This document shows, in pieces, positions 37,945 to 51,504 of a stretch of DNA of 64,000 nucleotides. This DNA comes from Scortum barcoo (Eukaryota; Chordata; Actinopteri; Centrarchiformes; Terapontidae): NCBI GenBank assembly GCA_023238725.1, contig CM041534.1, forward strand, positions 2,308,449 to 2,372,448. The letters are read 5' to 3'. The notes under the pieces are model-generated. The model did not search any database. It saw only the letters and a list, made by a program, of their open reading frames with translations, and was not told the DNA's origin. Each line of letters opens with the position of its first letter. Within the stretch, counting starts at the first letter, position 1. A program made the position numbers and the translations under genes.

Positions 37945-38643
37945 GTAAGTCCTTCAAAACCAAGGCTGACTTCACTTTGTCTTTGTGAACTAAATGTTTG
38001 AAATCAAGTTGTTGTTGTTATAAGTTGCAAACTAGTTACTAATCATTGCAAATTACTGTTGAAAAGCTAATGCTGCAATTCATCTTTTCTGTTGGATCCC
38101 TAAAGCTGATAATCTTAGTTCATAAACATACAATGAAACAAAGATCTTGTTTGGAAATGAGTTGGATTTAGAAGATTCCCAAGTCCTGTCTGCCAGGGTT
38201 TTTTTTCATACCACCACTGGGTGTCGCCAAATCGAGAATTTATCAAATCCTATAGTCTGTAGGGGCTTTAAGGAATCTCCACTTCACTGTTTGGTGTTGT
38301 TTTGTTTTAATTTTATGTCATTCCTTATATATTGTACCAAAGGTGTCACAGAAGACTGAAAAATCATCTGACTTGGTTCATATTTTTGTACATAAGCTGA
38401 TGAGTTTTCATCTTTATAATATAGATATTTATGCATGAACCTGAGGCTGCTATGCCTCCACCACTGAGCTCTTAGACCTAAAATGAAAACCATTAAGTTT
38501 GACAGCAATATTTTAAGTCTCAGTAGCTCCCAAAGCAGGCTGTAAAGGTGCTACTTACTCTGTCACTGCATGTATAGCACTTTCTAACATTAACATAACT
38601 GTTTCACTCATGGTCACTATCATGTATCTTGGGTTCTCTGCAG
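37945..38643 (+). other. msantd2: msantd2 intron 3
   Basis: A 699-bp intron with a consensus GTAAGT donor and a GGTTCTCTGCAG acceptor. Nothing else is recognised in it. Confidence 0.9.
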
Positions 38644-39565
38644 AAAAAGAGACATGATGCAGACTGTGATGCGCATCCTTGAATCGGTGGAGCTAAAATG
38701 GGAGCACTTCCAGACGTGGACCGAGTTCTCACGGCTGCATCTCTCCAACAAACTGGCCATCTTTGGCGTGGGCTACAACACGCGCTGGCGCGAGGACGTG
38801 CGTTACCACTATGCTGAAATCAGCTCGCAGGTGCCGCTTGGCAAGAGGCTTCGTGAGTACTTCAACCCAGAGAAGCCAGAAGGCCGCATCATCATGACCA
38901 AAGTCCAGAAGATGAACTGGAAGAATGTCTACTACAAGTTCCTGGACATTACCATCAGTGAGGCGCGCTGCCTGGAGCTGCACATGGAGGTGGACTGGAT
39001 CCCCGTATCTCAGTCCAAGGCAGCAGGCTGCAGCAAAGGCACATCCCACTACCTCCTCCCTGGGGACATCCCCAAGGCGTACGGACTCTACGCTATTGGC
39101 TACCAGGCGGTGTCGTCCTTGAATGACGCCACTCACACCTCTCCCCAGAATGATAGTGAAGACAATAGCTTACCTCAGAGGGAGTCGGAGAACGGGGCAC
39201 AAAGTCAGGCTGATGGAGAAGGTGCAGGGAAAGGTGGCAGGACTGGGACTAAAGTCACTTACTGCTACCTAGGCATAGCTGAGGATAGGACCATACAGCA
39301 GTGTCTCTTCCAGCACTTTCAGGGCTCTGGCAAACACTATGTCCACGGCGAACCCTCCGCTGTGACGTTATTCCTGCAGGAGAACTGCCGCGGCACCGTC
39401 ACGAGTCAGGATGGCGAGGGAGGTGAGGACTCATCTCAGCGCTTTGCCATTTACATCAAATTCATCGAGGTGGAGCTGGACTTCCTCTCTGCAGGCTCCC
39501 TGGCGGAGTGCCTCGAAACTGCTATCGGTTACTCCTTGAAATACAACAACAAAGAAATGTCTTAA
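38644..39565 (+). CDS. msantd2: msantd2 exon 4 (terminal coding exon)
   Basis: The last coding exon (residues about 251-557, TAA at 39563-39565) carries the large conserved C-terminal region of MSANTD2. Landmarks are [95 protein letters not shown] and [20 protein letters not shown]. Between about residues 420 and 455 lies an acidic and Gly-rich linker (DSEDN...GEGAGKGG) that is poorly conserved and probably flexible. The whole protein is 557 residues, close to the human protein (about 559). There are no internal stops, so the gene looks intact. The fold and activity of the C-terminal region are not known to me. Confidence 0.95.
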
Positions 39566-40075
39566 CTGCATTCAGTGTTTCAGATTTGTTTTGACTAAAG
39601 ATATAACTAACAAGTGTTACAGCCAACAGGGCAACATGAAAGGTGACCAATTCTGTCTGTTATAAAGCATGGATGTGTGCAAGAGTCTGGTATATTTTTG
39701 CAGCCTTTTCAGCTCTATTGAACTGATTCTTCATTAGACCCTTACTAAGTCTAAAAAGAATGACTATGCACAATATGGCAACTGTATTGTGTAGAAATAT
39801 GGGAAAAATATTACAGAGCTGCAACATCCAAGAAGTATGTACTTATTATTTTAGGCTAATGTGCACTACAAAGGTTTCTGCTGCTTGTTTAGTGTAGATA
39901 AATATTGCCTCATCAGGGAGTGTGGGGTTGGCAAGGTGACTACTGCAGTATGCATCTGTCTACCTCAGTAGGATGTAGCAAACAAGGCAGCGAGGGGACC
40001 ATACCGTGTATTTATTCTGAAACTGCCTTTACTTTGACTGTTGAGGTCTGGACCTGAATTGACAAAGCGTTGAAG

Positions 40076-40081
40076 AATAAA
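40076..40081 (+). terminator. msantd2: msantd2 proximal polyadenylation signal
   Basis: AATAAA lies about 510 bp after the stop codon, with GT-rich sequence following within 30 bp (GATGTATGCCTTATGTTTTG). This would give a 3' UTR of roughly 0.5 kb. Confidence 0.6.
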
Positions 40082-40099
40082 GGCTGATGTATGCCTTAT

Positions 40100-41452
40100 G
40101 TTTTGCACGTGTAACTGGGCTGCAGCTAGAGATGCCTTTATGCAACTGATGGATAGAAAGCCACTAATTAGTATTTGCCAGTGCCGTGCAATTGCATGGT
40201 ATTGGCCTATGTGGATAACTGTTTATCCAGCAGTGTGGACGGTTGGGCGTGGTTTCCACTTCGTTACAGTTCAGCACACAAAACAAGACGCCGCTCATGC
40301 CAACCTGCACCGACAGCTCTGTGCTGCAAGTAAACAAACGACCACATGTGCCAACAGCATAACAGAAAACATGTCTCACGCGGCTTAACAAACATCCAAA
40401 TGGAAAACGTTCTGCAGTGTCTTCGCAACACGCATCATCAGTAAAAAGATGAAATTGAAGTTTATCACAGCATCTCTACCACCTGCTGTTGTTTGATTAG
40501 AGAGATTCAGTGTCATACCTGACAGCTCATATGCTGCCCATTCAAAGGGGGTTTCCGCCCTTGCCCTTACATTAAAACAACATGCCGGCACAACCAATTG
40601 GAGCACCGTATTTACAGTGTCTTGCTGTATTTAGCTCTCCTGCTCACTCTGTTGCATGGCTTTCTACAGGTTTAATGCTCATTCAGATGCTTGATGAGGT
40701 TGATGGTATTCAGAGTTTTACTGCTCCACAAGCATAATCTGTTGTACACATCACTGTTCAATATTTTGAGATACTGCCAGGTCAATAAGGGCATTTCTGA
40801 TTTACCACATGGGTATTATTTCTGCCATGGTATCAGCCACGGTGAGGAAACACTGAGATTACACCATGGTATTAATATATAGTGTGCCAGTACTATGGAG
40901 CATCTCTAGCTGCAGCTGGAAGGCAGTTGGTGTCAGTGGACCGACAGCACAGAGGCTGTGTTGATGAGTTACCAGCACCTCACACATACTGGTGTTTTAA
41001 ATGCAGATAACACACAATCGTGCCAGGAGTTGTGATAATCTTGCTCACTTGGCTCACACAGGTATAAGCCCGGCCTGAGAGCGCTGATCTATGACTTCTA
41101 GTAAGGTTAAGACTATAAGCTGCAGAGGTTTACTCATCCCCAACTAATAATCAAACTGAAATATGAACATGATTCCTGAGGTTATGTGCAATGTGCCAGG
41201 AAAGGAGTGTGTGGAGGAGAATCAAACAATGGATGAATCTATGTATATGAAATCTACCTTATATATCTATAATATATATTTAAGAATATCAATGTTCTGA
41301 GGCATTCCGGCTTTTGCAAACTTGCAATGTTCATTTGTTTGGTTATACAGTATATATAGATAAATATGATATTTTCTATTTTATTGGTTGACACTATGTC
41401 TTGTATGTGATTGTTTGGAAGTCACCGTCTTGTATGTTTACATGTTGAAAAA
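40100..41452 (+). other. msantd2: possible extended msantd2 3' UTR
   Basis: AT-rich, no gene seen. It would be 3' UTR only if the distal polyadenylation signal at 41453 is used. The open frames here have no recognisable features. Confidence 0.35.
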
Positions 41453-41458
41453 AATAAA
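41453..41458 (+). terminator. msantd2: possible distal polyadenylation signal
   Basis: AATAAA preceded by A-rich and TGTA-containing sequence (TTGTATGTTTACATG) and followed by a GTGTTTTCTTTTTTTTT downstream element. The surroundings fit a strong polyadenylation site better than the proximal copy does. Confidence 0.5.
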
Positions 41459-41479
41459 TGGGGCACTCACTGTCATTTG

Positions 41480-44400
41480 CCACACAGTGAAAATGGGTTT
41501 GTGTTTTCTTTTTTTTTAAAGTGGCAGACAGTTAGATATCATATGAGCTCTATAGAAATCTGGGTTATTTACAGAATCATGCACTGCCCTTAATAGTGTA
41601 CCAAAATGTGTATATTCTGCAAAAAAGTGCAGTGGAAATACCAACCTCCAGGTTCACTATGTTGACTGTGTAAAAGTGTAGAAATATTGTCTCATGTTTC
41701 CCAAAAACATTCGGAAAGAAGATGAACAGCCAAAGAATAACTTTCTGTGTTTTTGGGAGAACTTCATTTACAGTAAATAGGCTGATAAATCTCTGGGGGT
41801 GCTGACACCACAAGGTGTCATGGGGTGGGATAAATCCTGCTGACTTTAATGAGTCCCTTACTTTTCTCTAGCACCACTGGCATGTTGATTTTTTTAGTTT
41901 TGATTCAAAGTTCTAAACAGCTATTGGATTGATTGCTGCTGAAGCTACAAATATTTATATCTACCTGATCAAGCACAGAAAATGACACTCATTGACCTCA
42001 AGGAGGCACTATAATAATCAAGCTTACATTATTTGAACTCTTTTGAAAACAGCTTTGCCTATAGTCAGTGTTCTTTCATCCATTTAATCTCTCAATTCAT
42101 CTGCATCTTTGCTCTAAAAATGTCTGCTGTTAGGTCAGTTATCCCAATACTTAGTCAGGATCTCCTGTGGACTTTTCTAATCTGAAGTTATCAAAGGACT
42201 TTCAATACATTAGTCAGTTTCAATTCTAAAAGCCAATCAGTTTTTATGGAAACAGGTCATTTTCAAATGTGAAAAGGTTATATCTCATAATTGGAAGCAT
42301 GGATTTGTATGAAATTTGGTTTGCACAATGTAAGGCCATGATTCAGTAGATGCATCAAATTTGGTAATGATTGATTTTAAGTTGCCGTGGCTTATTACAG
42401 CATATTTAAATTTTACAGAACTGAACTTAAGTTACACATGCACTGATGTGTGACTGATGTTTGCCTCACTATACTACATATCAAGTGTTCCAAATGGTTT
42501 TCATATCACTCAGTGACTCCACAATGGTACTCAGTATCTCAATGTCATTTTTACTGTATGCTCAACATGTATATGCTGAGTTTATGTGGTCAAACACTTG
42601 CAATGTGCCTGCATAATGTTAATATCTGCCTGCAGTTTTATTTTTGTTTTGTTGCTTCAGCTCAGCGCAGGAGTACACACCTGTATTCTTTAACTCATAT
42701 TGCATTGATAGACCACTGTGTGACTGTGTGATTGAAATTTCAGTTGCTATGATCATTTTACCTTTAACAGTGTGTGTTGAGGCTTTCAAGATGTAATTTA
42801 CCCCTCTGTCCAGGAGATGGCAATAGACATTTATCGCTGGAAATCTCCACGTGATAGAAATGTAGAAATTTCTGTTCACATTTATTGTCACAGTGAAATC
42901 AAATCTATTGCATTGAAAGGCATAAATTCCCAATAATAATAATAATAGTAGAAATGGTCAGACAGATGTTGAGGGCTGACCAACAATCCAAAGGTGCCTC
43001 TGAGGGAAGCACAGCAACAACTGACACTGCATATATCTTTGATGTATGTGCAGAGAGACAACGCCACTGACCTTTTAGAAACTAGCCTTTGGAACTGGAA
43101 CACACAGCTGTGTTTTTTTCTCAGTTCATCTAAAAAACAGTATCATAAGACTTTAACTCGAACAAGTATTTGACATTAAATAGAATCAGTGAATTTCACA
43201 GTTTATAGTCAACAAAAACAAATAGAAAGCCATGTACTGTATACTGCCCTTTGTTAGAAAATGCATTGCTCAGTCAATAGTTAATGTTACATTTTGCCAT
43301 TCAATGTTTTATTTACATTGTAGGTGCAAAATCTTTGTGACTCAGTGACAGAAATTACACATACATAATGTAAATCAATATTTTATTTTCTCTCACTGTT
43401 GTATTATTGATAGGCGTGTTTGCTTTTGTTCACAATGAATGTGTAATAGGTTTCCATTCAAGCAGTATAATATGCAGGAAAAAACAGGAATATTTGCCTG
43501 TTGTAGACTTTAATCGAACTTAATCTGTCTTATCTGTGAACTGCAGAGGTTAAATCAAAGTAAAATATTTTACGTCTCTCCTCATGTGACTGTACTGTAG
43601 AGCCCTTCAAGAAATGGATCAGCTAACTTCAACAATCTATTAACACATTCTATAAATACAGATTTGAAATATGGAAATACGACCTGAAGCCAACTGAAAT
43701 AAAACCTGAACTGATCAAGGTGTACTTCCCTCTCTGTATACCATATCTACAGTAAGTCCAGAGGAAGGACAGGTCAGCTGACTGTGGTTCTTAAACCCAA
43801 ACTACAGTATCCGGGGCAGTGCTTATGACCACCATAAACCAATGATACTTTATGTAGATTTCATGCATCCACCCTATAAAATATAATCTGAGATAATCTG
43901 ATCATACACAATAATAGATTCTCACTCTGTAATTCCCACAAAGATTTTTTTTTTTCATTTGCTTTACTCTCATAGTTGTTCTTGTTTATATCAGGTCAGG
44001 AAACAGGAGTGATACAGACGACACGTACGTCAAATATCTGCAAATAAGTCTGCAGGCTGGTACAGCAGACATCTTTGCATGTCCAGTGAAATTCCACTGC
44101 CCATCAGCACTCCCTCCTGTCCACAGCCTGTAGGGAGTGCCAGTCTTGATTCTCTTGAATAGCAACAACAAACACTGCCTGCATATTCACATTTTCTTCC
44201 ACTGTACTTGAGACCTTCAGATTATGAATGCAGTGCTGTTCCTCATTACGGGAGTTTTCATGGTTATAATAGCATAATATAAACTAGTGTAAAAGGTATA
44301 CCACAATACATTGACAATACACACTGGAGGCTGTAGATCATTTAAGAAATGATGTGTGTGTATGTATGTATATATAATTATATTTTTAATGTGAGAACAT

Positions 44401-45559
44401 CTTCAATGTATCCTTAGATCATTAATTGGCAGGAGCAATATATTTGGCCTCCAGGTGTCAGGTTTGCTCATCATTTAGCAGACTGTGTTTTGTCTGACTG
44501 GAGTTTGCAGCAGCAGTCTTGTCCAAGATCCAGTATTAGCCTCTCCTCCCTGCTCAGATTATTTCTGCAGCAAAATAAAAACAGGCCTGTTTTGACAGCT
44601 TTCCGCTGAATGCTGGAGATTCCAGCTGGAGGCCCTGATGCAATTTACAACAACACAACAAAATCTCATCCCCACGAGGCTTGGACCCTGCTTCTTTGGA
44701 TTTAATCACAGGAATAACCCTTGTTCACCTCTCATAATTGAGCAGTTGTCCTGCATTAGCTTCACCCTTGTTGCTGAGGCAACTGGGCAACCTTAGAAAA
44801 TGAAATAAAGGGGTCTGACCACCTCAGAGAGCACAGGTCAGTCCATATTTTTACATCAGGGGGGTGAGCTCACCTTGGGAATACACGTCAAGCTGAGTCC
44901 AGTCTGTTCCTCTGCTTTCAGACCCACACCTCTTCACACATGATAGAGCAGGAGCTGAGGATCTTTGAGGGGAGACTGGGGGAAAGGATGGAGCTTTAGT
45001 TGGGTGGGTTTGGAAATAGGCTTATTGTTGAAAAAGCTTTAGCCGAGTGTTTGAAACTGGCAAGTTGCACAGGAGTGTGCCTGCCCAGAATTTGATGAAA
45101 CACCTTTTTTTTTTTGCCTTTTATCTAATTTTGAGGCAAATCCAGGTCATAACAGGCCACTGATGACACATTTGAATTAGGACAGTGGGACTTAAGGGAA
45201 TTATTTTATAACCAATTTATTTATTTTCTGTTGTTTATGTTTTTTAATGTATTTTTGACACACATTCTCCTCCTCCATTTACAGAGAAAATGTGACAGTC
45301 TCTGTTTGAACTCACACTGCCGCTGTGTCTGACACAGTTTTCACATGTTTCATGTGATCACTCATTCGGTGTTGTTGGACATGAAAAGTAGTGTTTGTAC
45401 CTGCACACGAGGCAGCGACCAGAGACAGGTGTACCCGCGTCAAGATGGAAAACAGAGGTGGAGACACAACGGATATCAAGTCAACTATACTTTCAAAATA
45501 AGAGCGGGTGGTCATCTAAACTATTCACTAAAGGGTGTAAATGAATAGCCGACTTTAAT
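41480..45559. other. intergenic, msantd2 to putative esam
   Basis: No gene supported. It has a short AAT run at 42932-42948 and AT-rich stretches. A diverged repeat-like passage at about 42.25-42.39 kb (two copies of an AAATTTGGT phrase) may be an old interspersed repeat. The segment at 44.5-44.8 kb is mixed-composition unique sequence. Confidence 0.6.
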
Positions 45560-45988
45560 TTTGAAGCTCGTAACCGGAAGTAGGGTTGATATTGAGTAAA
45601 CTTGACGCGAACTCGCTCGCTGAGGTAGCACGGCTCTCTCTCTCTCTCTCTCTCAGGAAAGGACACAGGATGAAAACTTGCAGAGTTGTACTCGTCTCGG
45701 GTAGGGGGCTGATCGCAGACGCAGCTGAGCGTGCGGACGAGAAGAAGAAGAAGAAGAGTGCTGGAGGACCTTGAGTGTCGGAGGTGCTGAACCAGGTTCC
45801 ACCGTGTCCCAGAGTCCTAGAGTCCAGGTGAGAGAGCAGGGTCCCCTCCGCGGGATCAGACGTGTCCTCACCTCAAGTGTCCCTTTACCTTCATCTCCGC
45901 CTCACACTGAGGGAGGGACAGGAGCCCCGGACAGAGGGACAGAGGGACAGAGGGACGCTGACAAGTGGAAAGTAAGACAGCAGCAGCC
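45560..45988 (+). promoter_or_regulatory. esam: CpG-containing promoter and 5' UTR of the putative esam gene
   Basis: The composition shifts from AT-rich to GC-rich with many CpGs between 45.6 and 45.98 kb (ACGCGA, CTCGCTCGC, CTCGTCTCGG, GCGTGCGGACG). A CT microsatellite (45633-45654) and a GAAGAAGAAG run lie inside. Just before the start are repeated GACAGAGG units (about 45920-45956). No TATA box is seen. The in-frame stop TGA at 45959-45961 marks this as 5' UTR relative to the ATG at 45989. Confidence 0.5.
45633..45654. repeat. (CT)n microsatellite
   Basis: Eleven CT units in the putative esam promoter or 5' UTR. Confidence 0.93.
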
Positions 45989-46055
45989 ATGGAGGTGTGC
46001 ACGACTTCGAGGAAACTTACTTTGCTCTCCTTCACCTTCCTGTGGGGGCTCTCAG
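45989..46055 (+). CDS. esam: signal-peptide exon 1, probable esam (partial gene)
   Basis: ESAM is a junctional Ig-superfamily adhesion protein of endothelium and platelets. Seen here: an ATG in ideal context (CAGCAGCCATGG), the first Met after an in-frame TGA at 45959, followed by 22 codons. They give a short N-region with basic residues (TTSRK) and a hydrophobic core (LTLLSFTFLWGLS), and end at CTCAG|GTCAGT in phase 1. Signal peptides followed by a phase-1 intron are the usual exon 1 of Ig-domain receptors. The name rests on synteny: human ESAM lies beside MSANTD2 in the same orientation. The peptide alone cannot identify the gene. No Ig-domain exon was found in the remaining 18 kb, so intron 1 is unusually long or the gene is another signal-peptide protein. 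Confidence 0.6.
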
Positions 46056-49000
46056 GTCAGTAATCTGATCCTTTCTACACAGTAACTCACCTGCACAAGG
46101 TTTTTACTATCATACACCACACGAGAGTCTTCGCACCTTTAGATTACAGATATTTTACACTAATGGCAATGTTGAACCTAAAATTGAATTAATAATGTTC
46201 CCAAGGTGACACTCATTCAGCACTAATTTTGACATTAAATCCACATTTTGAACCAAAGGGTCAACAAAGCAAAGAAGTAGTCCATCTACTGTGTCACTAC
46301 ATTTTTGCCCATTTTTAGCCCACTTTTAAAAATATCTCCGGACATTCCACTCTTTGATATATTAAGTGTATTTCTTAGATGACCGCTAACGAAACCATCC
46401 ACAGTCTAATAACTAAAGAGGAAATGACAGCAAAGATGTGTTTCTGGGGGTTCTCTCCTGTATGTGTGCCAGAGGATGAAGGGCTGGATTTAAAGCCGAA
46501 ACACCTGTTTGTTTTTCACAGGATTTGAAACAAGTGTGTTACACATGATTATGTCTTCCAGGGAAGAATAATCCCTTTATAGCTGCTGCCACATTGGCTC
46601 ATCCGTCACTCTCTCCAGCAATGTATTAAACTCCTACTTTCACTGATAGCTGTACAATACACGCAGCCTACTTTTCCCCAGCCATCTCTTTGATTTAGAA
46701 ATTGGGGCACGGTACAGCTTGCACAAGCATTTTGCAAGTGTTTTAAGGAATGAGAAGTTTTAAATGATTCATTCAGGTAAACATTATACCAGCATTAGTG
46801 GGGGACATGACTTTACACTGCAGGGAGATTATTACGATTTGTTATGATGAGCGATACGTTGTTCAGACAGTTGTTTTTTTGAGCTCCTCTTTCTTGAAAG
46901 GTAGAAAACCTCAAGTAAAAAAATGTCCCCATCAGCATATAAACACTGATCATGAATTTTAAATTATCATTTTATTTTTCCTCTCGTCTCGACAAATTTC
47001 TCAGCATCAACAGAAACTACATTTCTGTTGACGGCGGCGAGGAAAGCCTCCAACATTCACTTTTCAACTCCTTTCACGAACCACCCCGCTCTCATGAGGG
47101 AAAAACAGGAGATATCCATTTAAGTTAGGGAGCTTCATCTGCTTCAGGTGAGTGCGTATTAGTTCCAACAGACAGGCTGGTGACTTTTATTTGGCCTGTG
47201 AGACATGAAAGCAAGCAGGAGCTTCACATTTTGCCTGAATTCGCTCTTGGCCGCCCGAAGCCCGTGTGCTTTTCAGGGCTGTTGCCAAAACAATCACATT
47301 CGCTGACACAGGCAATCTCAGGCTGGCTTGTTACACCCAGAGGGAGGGGTATTACCTGAGAAATGCAACCATTTTACCACGCAGACCTCTTTGATGAGAG
47401 TGCGGCTCAGATGCCTTTAAGGCATTTCAAGGTATGATTGTTTGTAATGACCGTCTAATGTGGAGTTTTAACAGCAGGCTGTTCAGTTCAGCTATTCAGT
47501 TTAAAGTACAGCAGGACAGCACAATCACTGACCTTGACCTCGGCATTTGACTCACCATCAGTCGCCCTGCAGGTGTGTCCTGAAAACACTGAGTGGTCAA
47601 GATATAGAGAGGAAATGGCCATGAATGGCAGCTTGTGGCAACAGGAAAGCCGAGCGCTCCTTCGAGTCCCTGATGTGGCCGAGTTCGTTAGAGCAGGAAG
47701 TGAGCAAACATCCTCTGACAAACAAGACAGGACCTCATTTGGTGTTTCAGACAAAAAAATCAGAGCAGTGGAGAACGTTATCTGACCGTTGATGTCAGAA
47801 GAAACAACATCTGATGGTGGCCGCTCGGGCGCGAGAAATTTATGATGTATGATGTAGATGTTTTTCAAAATTATACATACCAAACAGTTAAGTTACTCAA
47901 AAATTAAAGGAGGATACAAATAGACTTAAAAAGGTAGAATACTTATTTTACTTAAAAAAACTGTGATAATTCTGTAAAGAAAAACAAACAAAAAAATGTA
48001 GTCAAAAATGTAGACATGACACTCACGGTACAATGTTCAGGTACAAACAAGTTCCACACACACATTGATTTTAAGCAAGTGTAAAAAATGTGAAATTCCA
48101 CAATGAGTAAGCCCAAATTCAAGTTTACTGATGTGGCATGTTGTTCTCTGTTTGGCTGATTGTTCCTCCTTAATTGAATTTGACACCAGACCTCTGCGTT
48201 ACCTTCCTAATTAAGCTTTTACTGCATAACAGTTGACGATGCTTCTCAATGGCACGAACCCATTAGCATTGTCTCAGTGAAAACGTTTTTGGATCAGCTC
48301 ATTTAATTACATTAGCCTAGGTGCAAAAGGTGGTGTGCCTAATTATTGTATTCTAATTGCTTAAATGAATTTGCCCTGCTTTCATATTTCTCAGGCAAGT
48401 CAACTCAAAAAGCACATGCAGGGAGAATTGAATCTTTTTTTAGTATTATTTCACTCTTGGTTGTGACCCCCTCATTCATGTTATCTGGACTGCCTGATAA
48501 AGAACATGGAAGTATTTGGTCATTAAGTCACTCAAAGCCAAGTAAAACTGTTAATAAGCTGGTGTGTTTGTCAGGACTACAGTGGAGTGGTTTGATTGCA
48601 TCATTACTTGGTCCTCACAAGTGGAAATCTGGACAACCCCAATTTGTCCTATTTTTAGATGTTCCCAGCTCCAATAAGATGGACAGTGTGCAATGACAAG
48701 AACTACTTATTTTATGTCTCACACTGCGAACTGTGTTTTAGCGAAGTGTGTGTGCTTGTGTGTGTGAGATGTGAATGCATCTTAGTCATAATCTTGAATC
48801 TAGACATCCCTTATCCAGGGCCCGGTTGTTCATGGCAATGATGTATAAGCCATGCCTTATCTCCCGAGCAGCGGTTGTACCGCTCCTCTTCTATTCTGGA
48901 CACACCATCTGGCAAAAGAACATCTTCATTTGTTTTCCAGGTGGGTCCCACAATGGACTTTACTTATTTAACAAGGTCAATCCATACAAGCTTCAAAGGC

Positions 49001-49869
49001 TCCACTGGGATGGGGGGAGAGGAAAGCTGCACTGCCACTGCTGATTTTCTGTGGTTACTCTCAGTGATTTAGGAGGATTGTCAGCATTATTCGTAGCTAC
49101 ATATATTATTTTAACACAGGGCCACTCAGGGCATAACAGAATAAATCTCAAAGCTTGGCATACTGACATACTCCATATATGACAAAATGACACTGTTGGT
49201 TTGATTCCTGTTTTACCTCCATTGTTACTCTGACAACACTTCATCTCATCAAACTATATTATATATCCCCTGAGATTGGTGGGTAGGGGGGGGGGAGGTC
49301 TGTTTCTTAGAATAATACCAAATGGATGTCTGGCAAAGCCCCTTTCCACTTTGAGCAGGGATTACAGCAGTTCGAAGGCTGCTGTGCTCATGTATGTGTC
49401 CCCAGCAACTGGTGCGATTTTGATTTGAGGAAGGAGATTAAAGAATTTATCAGTACATACGTAATGACACGGAAACACAACGGTGCATTTTTTTCCTCTT
49501 TGGTAAGGCAGTTTGTTGTCCAATCGTCGGTCCGTGCAAGTGTGCCAGTGCCTCTTGTAATCCCATGTATTTACACCCACTGGCACTCTGTACAAGCCCC
49601 AGGAGAACAAAAACCTGAAGGGAGATTAGTGCAGGTTCAACCTCACAGTAATGAGCTATTACTGTGTAAGGGACACCATCCACAGTTTTACCTTGCGTCC
49701 CCATTTCAGTTGTTTCTTCATATCCTGTGAAACCTTAATACGTTATTGGCCTCTAATCACATACGTCTTATAGCCACTAATCCCAAAGGTTCAAAGTCTT
49801 TTCATTAGCTTGCTCCTATGTAGCTCCCCTACGTAGGAGTCAAACAAAGAAAAACACATGCAAAATGAC

Positions 49870-50005
49870 TATGACGTTTGTGTCATTTTCTGGCCTTTAG
49901 CATTTGTGTCTCTTTCTGGATTTATTGCATCTTTGTCGTCATGTTATGATTCTTTGTGGTCATTTCATGTTTCCTTGAAGTCATTTTGTGTCTTGTCATA
50001 CATTG
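49870..50005. repeat. degenerate TTTGTGTC...GTCATTT minisatellite
   Basis: About five decayed units of roughly 24 bp built on TTTGTGTCTCTTTGTGGTCA (for example CATTTGTGTCTCTTTCTGG, CTTTGTGGTCATTTCATG and GTCATTTTGTGTCTTGTCAT). This sequence family is common in fish genomes. Confidence 0.65.
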
Positions 50006-51239
50006 ATACTTCAATCTTACTTTGATTCTAAAAATACTGCAATTAAGCTTGGAGTCATGTAAACACCTTGATCTAATTATATTACCTTAATTAAAGCCAC
50101 ATTCACAGGATTAATGCTGTGATTAAAGAATGTGGAGCACTGCAGTATTAGCTGCATATTTTAAAGACTGCTTTGACCTCTAAAGACCATGTTCAGACTA
50201 ACCATTAGAGGTTTGACAAGTTGCAATTCCTGCCCCACATTCACTGAGTTCTACTATTTTTAAGTATACATAAACATTCATATTTTTTGTCTCAACATGT
50301 GACAAACTGTGGGAATATGGCACCAGAGTCACATAACTAAGAGCTTGCTTGGACATGTGACAATAAATTGCTGTCACTTATAAATGGATGTGTGAATTAT
50401 CCTCACAGTTGGATCGAGATGACTGTGTGGCTGCAAACATGGACAGTGGGGAGCAGTGTCTCAGATTCAGCCATGACATGCGTGTTGGGCTGTGCTGACA
50501 TGTTTGTTGCCCCTTTCCTGGGCTTTATCTGATGTCCCATCTCCATCCATGAACTCAGAAGGAAAAAGGCCTCTCCCCAGGGGTCATGAGAAAGGCAGTG
50601 GGCGACTTTCCCAACATTCAGCCTTGGCCTGGGGACTCTTAAAGGCACAGACACGCATGCTTCCTTGCGTCATTTTTCTCTTCCTCTTCCCCCCCCCCAT
50701 CTTCCTCTCTTGAAAATGAAGAATCCAACATCAGCTAACACACATGGCCAGAGTGGCTGTAGATGATATTGGTCTGGATATTTCCCCCCCATGAGTGATT
50801 GATGACTTGCAAGCTGCCTGCAGGCAGATAGAAATCTCTTTTGGAGAGTAAAACATGGTTTTGTGTATTGTTTTTCTTAGGGGCTAAATAAACAGAGTTA
50901 TTCCCAGCTGATGTTTGCTTCTAGCCATTTACAGACAGACAATAACAGTTTCCTTCAACAAGGCATTATGTATTTAAATACATACAAGATATATGGTATA
51001 TTTATAGAGACATCATCATGACTTCTTTAGGGGCTTTTCCAAGTCATAATAATGTTATCTGCTGGTGAACTGCACACACAATACCAGACTACAATATCAG
51101 CCTCATACCCACCTCCTAAATTAGGGTTGCCTATGACGGCAGCCGGGCTTCAACAATACACTGGCAAATGACTATTTACAGCCAAGTGAGCCACAGTTAT
51201 TTCAGCTGCTCCTAAGACCAGTCTGGCTGCTTTGCAAGG

Positions 51240-51504
<265 letters not shown>

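Noticed and set aside
47534..47785. 83-codon open frame as exon 2 of the putative esam
   Set aside because: It lacks the Trp and Tyr-x-Cys pattern of an Ig V domain and has no convincing acceptor in the right phase.
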